Shown in pieces: positions 34,081 to 41,179 of a stretch of DNA of 45,664 nucleotides (within the stretch, counting starts at the first letter, position 1; each line of letters starts with the position of its first letter). Both the position numbers and the translations under genes were made by a program. Below the pieces are notes generated by a model. That model had not been told where the DNA came from. It saw only the letters and a program-made list of their open reading frames with translations, and ran no database searches. The DNA is taken from the NCBI GenBank assembly GCA_045612365.1, contig JAZKYY010000015.1:1-45664 (forward strand). Reading direction: 5' to 3'. This DNA is from RGIG9608 sp045612365. GTDB lineage: Bacteria > Bacteroidota > Bacteroidia > Bacteroidales > Paludibacteraceae.

Positions 34081-34105
34081 GAGAGGAATATTTATTTTTC
34101 CTCTC
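34081..34105 (-). terminator. Probable terminator after valS
   Basis: GAGAGGAA (34081-34088) pairs with TTCCTCTC (34098-34105) over a 9-nt loop. On the minus strand T5 follows (complement of 34076-34080). It lies 16 nt after the valS stop and 30 nt before the ABC-F start. Confidence 0.65.
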
Positions 34106-34121
34106 CTTTCTTCATTTTATT

Positions 34122-36743
34122 TTAATTTTTTCTGAGATTACTAATGGTTTCTTGCAATGTTTTTATTTTGCTCTCGGCATCAGCTTTCTTTTTACGTTCT
34201 AGTTCTACAACTTCGGGTTTTGCATTGGCAACAAAACGTTCGTTGTTGAGCTTTTTCATCACCCCATCAAGGAATTTTTCAAAATAAGCAATCTTCTCTT
34301 CTGCTTTAGCGATTTCTTCTTCAATATTGATTTTGCTCAAAAGAGGTACTGCATATTCCGTAGTTCCTACCATAAATGTTGCCGCAGTAACATCGTTCAT
34401 AGCAGTTGCTATTTCCGACAAATTACACGTTTTTGTAATTACGGCATTGAACTCGTTGTTGTGATTACCTTTTGTAATGTTGAGCGAGAGCGACTCCTTG
34501 TTAGGAATGTTGCGTTCCAAACGAATTTGACGAACTCCAGCAACAACTTGTTTAACCACTTCAAAATCTTTAATAAGTTGAAGATTTGCTTCTTGATTAC
34601 TTGAAAGTTGAGCAAGCATTACACTTTCTCCTTCATTTCTTTCTGCCAATGCTTGCCAAATTTCTTCGGTGATAAATGGCATAAATGGATGCAAAAGTAA
34701 AGTCAGTTGTTCGAAGAAGCCGATTGTTGCTTCAAAAGTTTTGCTATCGATAGGCTGCCCAAATGCAGGTTTAATCATTTCTAAATACCAAGCAGAAAAT
34801 TCATCCCAGAAAAGCTTGTAAATACACATCAAAGCTTCATTAAGACGATATTTGCTGAAATGATCATTGATTTCGTTTTGTGCATTTTTAAGCATTTCAG
34901 AAAACCACTTCACAGCTATTTCTGCCGATTCTGTTTGCTGAACGTCTGCTACTTGCCAACTTTTTACCAAACGCAAAGCATTCCAAATTTTATTATTGAA
35001 GTTACGACCTTGCTCACAAAGTGCTTCATCAAAGAGAATATCGTTTCCTGCTGGAGCTGCAAGCATCATCCCCATTCGCACACCATCAGCTCCGTATTGT
35101 TCTATCAAATCCAATGGATCTGGCGAGTTTCCTAGCGATTTAGACATTTTTCGTCCAATTTTATCGCGCACGATACCCGTAAAATATACATTACGGAAAG
35201 GCATATCGCCTTTATATTCATAACCAGCCATAATCATACGAGCCACCCAAAAGAAAATAATATCTGGACCGGTCACAAGATCTGCAGTTGGGTAATAGTA
35301 GTTGATTTCTTCATTATTTGGCATATTGATTCCATCAAACAACGAAACAGGCCAAAGCCAAGAAGAAAACCATGTATCAAGACAGTCCTCATCCTGACGA
35401 AGATCGTTGAGAGTCAAATCGCTATTTCCTGTTTTTGCTTTTGCCGCTTCAAGCGCTGTTTCTGCTGTTTCTGCAACAACGTAGCCTCCTTCTGGCAAGT
35501 AATATGCAGGAATACGATGTCCCCACCAAAGTTGACGGCTTATACACCAGTCTTTAATATTCTCCAACCAATTGCGATAAGTATTTTTATACTTTGCAGG
35601 ATAGAACTTCAACTCATCATTCATTACTGGAGGCAAAGCCATATCCGCAAAATGTTGCATTTTTAGGAACCACTGCATCGAAAGTTTTGGTTCGATAGGA
35701 ACACTAGTACGCTCCGAACAACCAACCTTGTTGGTATAACTTTCTACTTTTTCGAGCAAATTAGCAGCAGCCAAATCCTTCTCAATTTGTTCGCGAACAT
35801 CAAAACGATCCATTCCGATGTAAATGCCAGCGGCCTGGCTTATTGTTCCGTTATCGTTGAAAATATCTATACTTGGCAGATTGTATTTTTCCCCAAGCAT
35901 ATAGTCGTTTACATCGTGAGCAGGTGTAACTTTAAGACATCCAGTACCAAATTCAATATCTACATAATCGTCTTCTATAACAGGAATTTCGCGCCCTACA
36001 AGAGGCACAATAACTCGTTTACCTTTTAGCCATTGGTTTTTAGGGTCATTAGGGTTGATACACATTGCCGTATCTCCCATAATAGTTTCTGGACGAGTAG
36101 TTGCTACAATTGCATATTTTTCTTCCCCAACAACTTTATAGCGGAGATAGTAAAGTTTTCCTTGCTGTTCTTTGTAAATAACTTCTTCGTCAGAAAGAGC
36201 TGTGAGAGCTTTTGGGTCCCAATTAACCATACGCACTCCACGATAAATCAACCCTTTGTTATAAAGATCACAAAAAACCTTGATCACCGATTCAGAGCGA
36301 ACATCGTCCATGGTGAAAGCAGTACGATCCCAATCGCACGACGCACCAAGTTTACGAAGTTGTTTGAGGATAATTCCGCCATGCTCGTCGGTCCACTCCC
36401 AAGCATGCTTCAAAAACTCTTCGCGCGAAAGGTCCGTTTTTTTGATTCCTTTTTGCGCTAAACGATTTACCACCTTTGCTTCAGTTGCAATAGAAGCGTG
36501 GTCAGTTCCAGGAACCCAACAAGCATTTTTGCCCGTCATACGAGCACGACGAACAAGAATGTCCTGAATCGTATTGTTGAGCATGTGTCCCATGTGAAGA
36601 ACGCCCGTAACATTTGGCGGAGGAATTACCACAGTATATGGTTCTCGAGCATCAGGTTTCGATGCAAAAAGTTTATTATCAAGCCAATATTGATACCACT
36701 TTTGTTCAATGTCTTTAGGATTATATTTACTTGCAAGTTCCAT
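34122..36743 (-). CDS. valS: Valyl-tRNA synthetase
   Basis: The 873-residue class I synthetase has the HIGH motif as HMGHML (about 51), the editing CP1 domain with ATTRPETIMGDTA, the WWGHRIPAYY signature, the KMSKS motif in RKMSKSLGNSPDPLDL, an anticodon-binding helical domain, and a C-terminal coiled coil (about 805-873, EEEIAKAEEKIAYFEKFLDGV) typical of ValRS. It charges tRNA-Val. It has its own upstream box and lies between pta and the ABC-F gene. Confidence 0.97.
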   Translation of the reverse strand: MELASKYNPKDIEQKWYQYWLDNKLFASKPDAREPYTVVIPPPNVTGVLHMGHMLNNTIQDILVRRARMTGKNACWVPGTDHASIATEAKVVNRLAQKGIKKTDLSREEFLKHAWEWTDEHGGIILKQLRKLGASCDWDRTAFTMDDVRSESVIKVFCDLYNKGLIYRGVRMVNWDPKALTALSDEEVIYKEQQGKLYYLRYKVVGEEKYAIVATTRPETIMGDTAMCINPNDPKNQWLKGKRVIVPLVGREIPVIEDDYVDIEFGTGCLKVTPAHDVNDYMLGEKYNLPSIDIFNDNGTISQAAGIYIGMDRFDVREQIEKDLAAANLLEKVESYTNKVGCSERTSVPIEPKLSMQWFLKMQHFADMALPPVMNDELKFYPAKYKNTYRNWLENIKDWCISRQLWWGHRIPAYYLPEGGYVVAETAETALEAAKAKTGNSDLTLNDLRQDEDCLDTWFSSWLWPVSLFDGINMPNNEEINYYYPTADLVTGPDIIFFWVARMIMAGYEYKGDMPFRNVYFTGIVRDKIGRKMSKSLGNSPDPLDLIEQYGADGVRMGMMLAAPAGNDILFDEALCEQGRNFNNKIWNALRLVKSWQVADVQQTESAEIAVKWFSEMLKNAQNEINDHFSKYRLNEALMCIYKLFWDEFSAWYLEMIKPAFGQPIDSKTFEATIGFFEQLTLLLHPFMPFITEEIWQALAERNEGESVMLAQLSSNQEANLQLIKDFEVVKQVVAGVRQIRLERNIPNKESLSLNITKGNHNNEFNAVITKTCNLSEIATAMNDVTAATFMVGTTEYAVPLLSKINIEEEIAKAEEKIAYFEKFLDGVMKKLNNERFVANAKPEVVELERKKKADAESKIKTLQETISNLRKN

Positions 36744-36778
36744 TGTAGTTTATAAATTTTTGTTATAAAAAAACCTTG

Positions 36779-36786
36779 CGAAGGTA
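36779..36786 (-). promoter_or_regulatory. Promoter -7 box for valS
   Basis: On the minus strand TACCTTCG, a one-base variant of TAnnTTTG, lies 36 nt before the valS start, with ATTG 20 nt further upstream. Confidence 0.4.
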
Positions 36787-36866
36787 CAAAACTATCGGCA
36801 CATATCCAATTTGCAAGAGTATAGTCTTTGCGATTCTATATTTTGATATTTTTACAAATAAAAAAA

Positions 36867-36893
36867 AAGAAGAACCATAAACAGATTCTTCTT
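36867..36893 (-). terminator. Terminator after pta
   Basis: AAGAAGAA (36867-36874) pairs with TTCTTCTT (36886-36893) over an 11-nt loop. On the minus strand a T8 tract follows. It lies 28 nt after the pta stop. Confidence 0.65.
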
Positions 36894-36921
36894 CCTTTCT
36901 TATGCATAAACTTACACGTAT

Positions 36922-37920
36922 TTATCCCATTGCTTGATTTGCAGTGATGATTACCATTTTAACAATATCATCTACGCTACAACCACGACTCAAATCGTTC
37001 ACAGGAGCAGCAATCCCTTGCAAAATTGGGCCAATGGCTTGAGCTCCAGAAAAACGCTCTACAAGTTTGTAGCCAATATTGCCAGCTTGCAAATCAGGGA
37101 AAACCAAAACGTTAGCTTTTCCTGCAACCTTGCTATTCGGTGCTTTGAGTTCGCCAACAGAAGCAATCAATGCTGCGTCGGCTTGCAACTCTCCGTCTAT
37201 CATCAACTCTGGAGCAAGTTCTTTTGCCAACTCGGTTGCTTTGGTAACTTTGTCCACTAGTTCGTGTTTTGCACTTCCTTTGGTCGAAAAACTAAGCATA
37301 GCTACTCTAGGCTCTATATCGCCAAGAACACGAGCTGTTTCTGCAGTAGAAACTGCAATCTGAGCCAACTCTTCAGCTGTTGGACATGGATTTACTGCAC
37401 AATCAGCAAAAACCAAAAAACCATTTTCGCCCAACTGAGTAGCTGGTGTTAACATCAAAAATGCGCCTGACACAACACTTACTCCTGGTTTTGTTTTTAG
37501 AATTTGGAACGCAGGACGAATAGTATTTCCTGTAGTGTTGCGTGCGCCTGCAAGTTCTCCATCGGCATCGCCATTTTTTATCATCAAACAGCCAAGATAA
37601 AGCGGATTTTTTGCAAGTGTAGCTGCTTCTTCTAAAGTCATACCTTTGCTTTTGCGTATATTGTAGAGAAGTTCTGCATACATCGGCATGCTTTCGTTGG
37701 TTTCTGGATCAAAAATCAATGCTTCTGAGATATACTCAAAACCTTTTTCTTCGGCCATCTTGTTAATCGTATCAGGATTTCCGATAAGAATAATTTTAGC
37801 GATTTTTTCTTTAAGTAATTGATTGGCAGCTTCAAGCGTGCGAGGCTCATCACCTTCGGGGAGCACTATGCGCTGTAGATTTGCTTTTGCGCGTTGACGC
37901 ATCTTTTCTAATATGTCCAT
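36922..37920 (-). CDS. pta: Phosphate acetyltransferase
   Basis: The 332-residue protein is the short single-domain Pta, without the DRTGG/P-loop N-terminal part. Motifs include RIVLPEGDEPRTLEAA near 18-33, GNPDTI, GARNTTGNTIRPA, KGSAKHELVDKV and LVFPDLQAGNIGYKLVER (noted by FPDLQAGNIGYK). It interconverts acetyl-CoA and acetyl-phosphate in acetate fermentation. The usual partner ackA is not next to it: valS lies downstream and the accessory lipoprotein operon upstream. A terminator hairpin follows. Confidence 0.95.
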   Translation of the reverse strand: MDILEKMRQRAKANLQRIVLPEGDEPRTLEAANQLLKEKIAKIILIGNPDTINKMAEEKGFEYISEALIFDPETNESMPMYAELLYNIRKSKGMTLEEAATLAKNPLYLGCLMIKNGDADGELAGARNTTGNTIRPAFQILKTKPGVSVVSGAFLMLTPATQLGENGFLVFADCAVNPCPTAEELAQIAVSTAETARVLGDIEPRVAMLSFSTKGSAKHELVDKVTKATELAKELAPELMIDGELQADAALIASVGELKAPNSKVAGKANVLVFPDLQAGNIGYKLVERFSGAQAIGPILQGIAAPVNDLSRGCSVDDIVKMVIITANQAMG

Positions 37921-37948
37921 AATTTTCGTTTTTTTTATGATGTTCTTG

Positions 37949-37956
37949 CAAAATTA
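37949..37956 (-). promoter_or_regulatory. Promoter -7 box for pta
   Basis: On the minus strand TAATTTTG fits the consensus, 29 nt before the pta start. No clear TTTG box is seen upstream. Confidence 0.45.
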
Positions 37957-38028
37957 TAAAAGAGAAATTTTTTAGTGGATAAAAAATGCAAAAGTTTATC
38001 AAAAAACTTTTGCCCCATTGCAGTTAAT

Positions 38029-38058
38029 AAAAAAACTCGATTTTAATCGAGTTTTTTT
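38029..38058. terminator. Terminator after the lipoprotein operon
   Basis: A7-CTCGA (38029-38040) pairs with TCGAG-T7 (38047-38058) over a 6-nt loop. On the minus strand it lies downstream of both the lipoprotein gene and the tail relic, and before pta. It is symmetric and could stop both strands. Confidence 0.85.
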
Positions 38059-38078
38059 ATCTAAAGTTAAAACAATAT

Positions 38079-38123
38079 TTACTTAAACACGCCACGCACA
38101 GACCGACCGTAGAAGCGGCAGCT
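38079..38123 (-). pseudogene. Relic of a second lectin-like/VR-type C-terminal tail
   Basis: Read on the minus strand, this GC-rich patch (about 68% GC over 38089-38122, in AT-rich surroundings) encodes SCRFYGRSVRGVFK and then a stop. It aligns with the end of the upstream gene (HRNYGLSVRLVKDL and stop): R-x-Y-G-x-S-V-R-x-V is shared, and so is the DNA around CTACGGTC and GTGCGT. An in-frame TAA directly precedes it, so it is not expressed as a protein. It looks like the last codons of a displaced or decayed paralogous 3' end. Confidence 0.65.
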
Positions 38124-38144
38124 TTACAGCATTTTTTGCGAAAT

Positions 38145-40376
38145 TTATAAATCCTTGACAAGACGCACGGATAGACCGTAGTTGCGGTGGAAGTAGTTCA
38201 AGTTCTCTCCGTCCCCCGAGTCGAAGGAGAACATGTACGCGTAGTCGCTACCGTACTCAGAGGCAGACCAATAGAAGCCGCTGTTCTGCACGTTGGACAC
38301 GACTGAGCCGCGGCGGTTGCCCGCAGCAGGGAGGAAGACTGCACCTGCTTGCTCCATTTTTGACCATTGATTAGCTGTGAAGGTTTGATAAGCGGCATAA
38401 TAACTTGAGCCACTACTACTATGGAATCCTGACTTAAAGGTAACACCTTCTGGGCATGTCCAACTATCAGGCAACAAAATCAAACCATTTACACCATTAA
38501 CTTGAGCTACACCCTTTAGAGAAGAAGCGTTAGTACGAGTATTGAGAAGATAAAGCCACTCATCCTCTGTCAAGGTACGCCAGGTATTAGGAGCATCACT
38601 ACCAATTTGATTTGTACCCCAATCAACGAAAGAACCTGAGTAATAACTAATGATGGTTGATGTACTTACACCAAACTTTACTGAACCTGTACTTCCACTC
38701 CAACCAAATAAGTCTATCCAACCATTATATGTAGAGGAGATCTTTTTATTACCATCACCAATATAATCCAACTGACTTGGAGCAAACTGCCACTGGTCGT
38801 TCATAGGGTGATACTGCAAGTTGCCAGAAGAGAATACAACATATTTGCCACTGCTTACTGAAAATGCCCCATCGGGTATATCAACTTTAAAAGTGGCAGT
38901 ATAAGTTACATCGGAAGTTACGATAACGGTACGTGGATTTTCAGTATTACCATCGCTCCACTTCACAAACTTAAAATCGTAGTTTGGCGTAGCGGTAATG
39001 GTTGCTTCCGCACCTACGTCGTAATATCCTGAACCAGTTACCCTACCATAATCACTATTGTTGGACTTGGCTGTCAAGTATGGCTTTTTTGCAATGGTAA
39101 TCACCGTACCGTCGGCAAGGGTAAAATAAACATTGTCGGCATCTTGCGTCACGCTACGGAACATCGAGTCGCCTGCATCACCCTTGTCGCCTTTTTCACC
39201 TTGCACCCCAGTATCTCCTTTGTCTCCCTTTTCGCCTTGCGCTCCTGTGGCACCAGTATCACCCTTGTCTCCTTTTTCGCCTTTGGCACCAGTCGCTCCA
39301 TCCTGTCCGTCGGCACCATCTTCGCCTTTGGCTTTGCCAAGCTGTGTCCAAGTGTTGCCGTTGTCGTAAGAAATCCACCAGTAGTCGTTCTCTATCTTTA
39401 ATTGAGGAGTCACTCCGTCCGTTCCATCTTGTCCATCTTTGCCATCAGTACCATTTTGACCATCTTGTCCGTCCGCTCCAGTTGCTTTGCCAAATTGTGT
39501 CCAAGTAGTACCGTTGTCGTATGATACATACCAATAACCATTCTCTATTTTCAATTGTGGGGTTATTCCATCTTGACCATTGCTACCATCAGCACCATTT
39601 GTGCCGTTTGCTCCGTCTTTACCATCTTCGCCAGTGGCTTTGCCCAATTGCGCCCAAGTGGCACCATTGTCATAGGATATATACCAATAGCCATTCTCTA
39701 TTTTCAATAGAGGTGTCACGCCGTCTTGTCCATTAGTTCCATCTTGTCCGTCCTTACCGTCTGTTCCATTCTGACCGTTATCGCCTGTAGCCTTGCCCGA
39801 TTCTGTCCAAGTAGCGCCATTGTCATAAGAGATGTACCAATAGCCATTTTCTATTTTTAATAGAGGAGTTATACCGTCTTTGCCATTGGCACCATCTTGA
39901 CCATCTTTACCATCTGCTCCACTTACTCGCAGTTTGTTGCCATTCTCATCCAAGAGCCATTCGCCATTGAGCGTCCAATAATATACGCCATCGGTGTGTT
40001 TGGCTACACCAACAATAGGAGAAGTTCCGTTTTGTCCGTTGGCACCATTTTGTCCGTTTTTGCCATCCTTGCCGTGATAAATGGTTATCGGGTCGTGGCC
40101 AGAGAACGCAATGGAGTAGCCTATCTCCACTCCACCTTCCATTATCGGAATAACAGAGGTTACCTTATCGTTGCTCTCTATCACGTTCACTATGGTTTGC
40201 AACGAAGAGATGTTCGTATTGGCTTGTGCGCACCACTCCTCAAGGTCATTGATTCGGGCTTCGTTTTGCGTCACGTTTCGCCACAGCGAGTTGAACATAT
40301 CCATTTCATCGTCGTTGTTGCACGCAGTAGCCAAAAGCACAAACACAAGTGCAAGAAGTTTAATTGTTGTTTTCAT
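38145..40376 (-). CDS. Surface-type lipoprotein: DUF4988, repeats, collagen-like, lectin-like tail
   Basis: The 743-residue protein has a lipoprotein signal ending LLATAC, followed by NNDDE, an acidic run like the Bacteroidota surface-export signal. Residues about 28-90 look like DUF4988 with a coiled-coil (NEARINDLEEW). Next come four 51-residue repeats starting DGITPLLKIENGYWYISYDN, a Gly-X-Y collagen-like stretch (GEKGDKGDTG repeated), and a strand region (FTLADGTVITIAKK). An InlB-like segment follows (VGAEATITATPNYDFKFVKW). The final ~210 residues resemble a FISUMP/formylglycine-enzyme C-type lectin fold ending FYWSASEYGSDYAYMF ... SVRLV. It is probably a cell-surface binding protein. The last ~190 nt differ sharply in GC and codon use. 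It follows the small lipoprotein gene by 14 nt. Confidence 0.85.
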   Translation of the reverse strand: MKTTIKLLALVFVLLATACNNDDEMDMFNSLWRNVTQNEARINDLEEWCAQANTNISSLQTIVNVIESNDKVTSVIPIMEGGVEIGYSIAFSGHDPITIYHGKDGKNGQNGANGQNGTSPIVGVAKHTDGVYYWTLNGEWLLDENGNKLRVSGADGKDGQDGANGKDGITPLLKIENGYWYISYDNGATWTESGKATGDNGQNGTDGKDGQDGTNGQDGVTPLLKIENGYWYISYDNGATWAQLGKATGEDGKDGANGTNGADGSNGQDGITPQLKIENGYWYVSYDNGTTWTQFGKATGADGQDGQNGTDGKDGQDGTDGVTPQLKIENDYWWISYDNGNTWTQLGKAKGEDGADGQDGATGAKGEKGDKGDTGATGAQGEKGDKGDTGVQGEKGDKGDAGDSMFRSVTQDADNVYFTLADGTVITIAKKPYLTAKSNNSDYGRVTGSGYYDVGAEATITATPNYDFKFVKWSDGNTENPRTVIVTSDVTYTATFKVDIPDGAFSVSSGKYVVFSSGNLQYHPMNDQWQFAPSQLDYIGDGNKKISSTYNGWIDLFGWSGSTGSVKFGVSTSTIISYYSGSFVDWGTNQIGSDAPNTWRTLTEDEWLYLLNTRTNASSLKGVAQVNGVNGLILLPDSWTCPEGVTFKSGFHSSSGSSYYAAYQTFTANQWSKMEQAGAVFLPAAGNRRGSVVSNVQNSGFYWSASEYGSDYAYMFSFDSGDGENLNYFHRNYGLSVRLVKDL
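38148..38345 (-). other. Candidate DGR variable region / GC-rich 3' cassette
   Basis: The final ~190 nt of the gene are about 58% GC (105 of 180 over 38161-38340), against about 35-43% just upstream (38341-38460 at 43%, 38641-38700 at 35%). Of 27 codons over 38178-38258, 18 end in C. Many are TAC, GAC, TTC, CAC, AGC or AAC, which single or double substitutions of A in AAC would produce. The encoded WSAS...SVRLV segment occupies the place where DGR variable regions sit in C-type-lectin-fold proteins. No template repeat or reverse transcriptase was found in the window. Confidence 0.5.
39267..39878 (-). repeat. Four tandem 153-bp coding repeats
   Basis: Four direct repeats of exactly 153 bp (51 codons) start, in reading order, at 39878, 39725, 39572 and 39419. 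Each encodes DG[IV]TP[LQ]LKIEN, a W[YI]SYDNG core, and a Gly-Asp/Asn-rich linker. The same ACCA anchor in the core recurs at 39836, 39683, 39530 and 39377. The first and second are nearly identical; the fourth, nearest the collagen-like region, is the most diverged. Confidence 0.9.
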
Positions 40377-40390
40377 CTTCTCATTAGTTA

Positions 40391-40633
40391 TTATTTGTTG
40401 TTATCATTTTTTAATAAACAATCTATATCTCCTGCCTTTTCTTGGAAAATCCGCACATCGTTGTACTTGCTGAACGTAACTTCGGCTTCCGTACGAGTCA
40501 TCCACTGATAGGTGGTGATTTCCGTCTCACCTATTTTGTACATCACTTTTTGGCAGGCAGGTTTCTCCTTGCTGCAACTTGCGAGGGTTGCCACGGCAAC
40601 CAACATCGCACCTAAAAACAGTTGTTTTTTCAT
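40391..40633 (-). CDS. Small lipoprotein
   Basis: The 80-residue product has a lipoprotein signal (MKKQLFLGAMLVAVATLASC) with lipobox LASC and Cys20 as the lipid site. The mature part is about 60 residues, with two more Cys (CQKVMYKIGETEITTY ... DIDCLLK). I do not recognise the family. It stops 14 nt before the large lipoprotein gene and is probably cotranscribed with it. Its size and position suggest an accessory or anchoring partner, but this is only inferred. It is not an Avd-like four-helix protein of the kind found beside DGR reverse transcriptases. Confidence 0.75.
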   Translation of the reverse strand: MKKQLFLGAMLVAVATLASCSKEKPACQKVMYKIGETEITTYQWMTRTEAEVTFSKYNDVRIFQEKAGDIDCLLKNDNNK

Positions 40634-40825
40634 ACTTAAAATTTCTTTTTTATAATTTTTTGCAAATAAACAAACTCAAGCAAATCGAGTCAAGTTCTTA
40701 TTAGTTCTTATTTTTTATATCATTAAATTTTTAATAAAATCCTATTTTTTTCGGGATAAGCACAAAAGATATAGGTTCACGTATGCACATAAAAAGAGCG
40801 TGGTGCTTTGTTTATATTGCTTTTC

Positions 40826-40958
40826 TGATTTTCTGAGGTCTTCGACTACCTTTGATGTTCAAAATTGCACAAAAGCCCACGCCGCGAGCGTGAGCGTCAT
40901 TTAGGCTTTTACTTGAACATCAATTGATTTCTAAAATTGTCGAAGTTTCAGAAAATCA
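40826..40958. repeat. Nested imperfect inverted repeat (cruciform/structured leader)
   Basis: Paired arms occur in strict nesting order. TGATTTTCTGA (40826-40836) pairs with 40948-40958; CTTCGAC (40840-40846) with 40939-40945; GATGTTCAA (40854-40862) with 40913-40921; AAAAGCC (40871-40877) with 40904-40910; CACGC (40878-40882) with 40888-40892 over a CGCGA loop. About 39 bp of pairing are separated by small and medium bulges. It could be an RNA structure in the leader of the lipoprotein operon or a mobile-repeat remnant. Confidence 0.7.
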
Positions 40959-41079
40959 AGTTTAGCTTATAACGCTATTTCCAATATTTTCAAGATGTAC
41001 ACACTTTTTTACAGTGTTTATTTCGTCATAGGCAAATTAGTTTAAATGTTTTTACTATAAATAACTTTTTGGTTTGCTA

Positions 41080-41111
41080 CAAAGGTAATAGTTTGTCTAA
41101 GAATGGACAAA
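41080..41111 (-). promoter_or_regulatory. Promoter far upstream of the lipoprotein operon
   Basis: On the minus strand TTTG (41108-41111) is followed after 20 nt by TACCTTTG (41080-41087), a consensus match. Transcription would start near 41073, giving a leader of about 440 nt to the small-lipoprotein start at 40633, or a separate small RNA. Confidence 0.65.
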
Positions 41112-41179
41112 AAAGTTTTCAAACAAAACAATTCCTATATTTTCTCATTTAACTTAAAAAACTACCATCAATTAGTTTT

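Larger units (their letters stand above)
40634..41179. other. 546-nt gene-free interval with promoter and large inverted repeat
   Basis: No ORF with coding character, rRNA or tRNA is seen. The interval holds a long nested inverted repeat (40826-40958) and a consensus promoter facing left (41080-41111). The remainder (40634-40790 and 40970-41070) is AT-rich without recognised signals. Confidence 0.7.

Noticed and set aside
36033..36461. 142-codon plus-strand open frame inside valS
   Set aside because: It is antisense to conserved ValRS motifs and has no recognisable features.
39267..39878. Regular repeats as a possible CRISPR array
   Set aside because: The period is 153 bp, an exact multiple of three, within an open reading frame and encoding a repeated protein motif; there are no short repeats with unique spacers.
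39897..40508. 203-codon plus-strand open frame opposite the lipoprotein genes
   Set aside because: It runs antisense across two signal-peptide-bearing genes and their junction; its openness follows from the repeat-rich composition of the sense strand.
40801..40970. Insertion sequence at the nested inverted repeat
   Set aside because: No transposase frame, no target-site duplication and only about 130 bp in total; it is listed as an inverted repeat of unknown nature.
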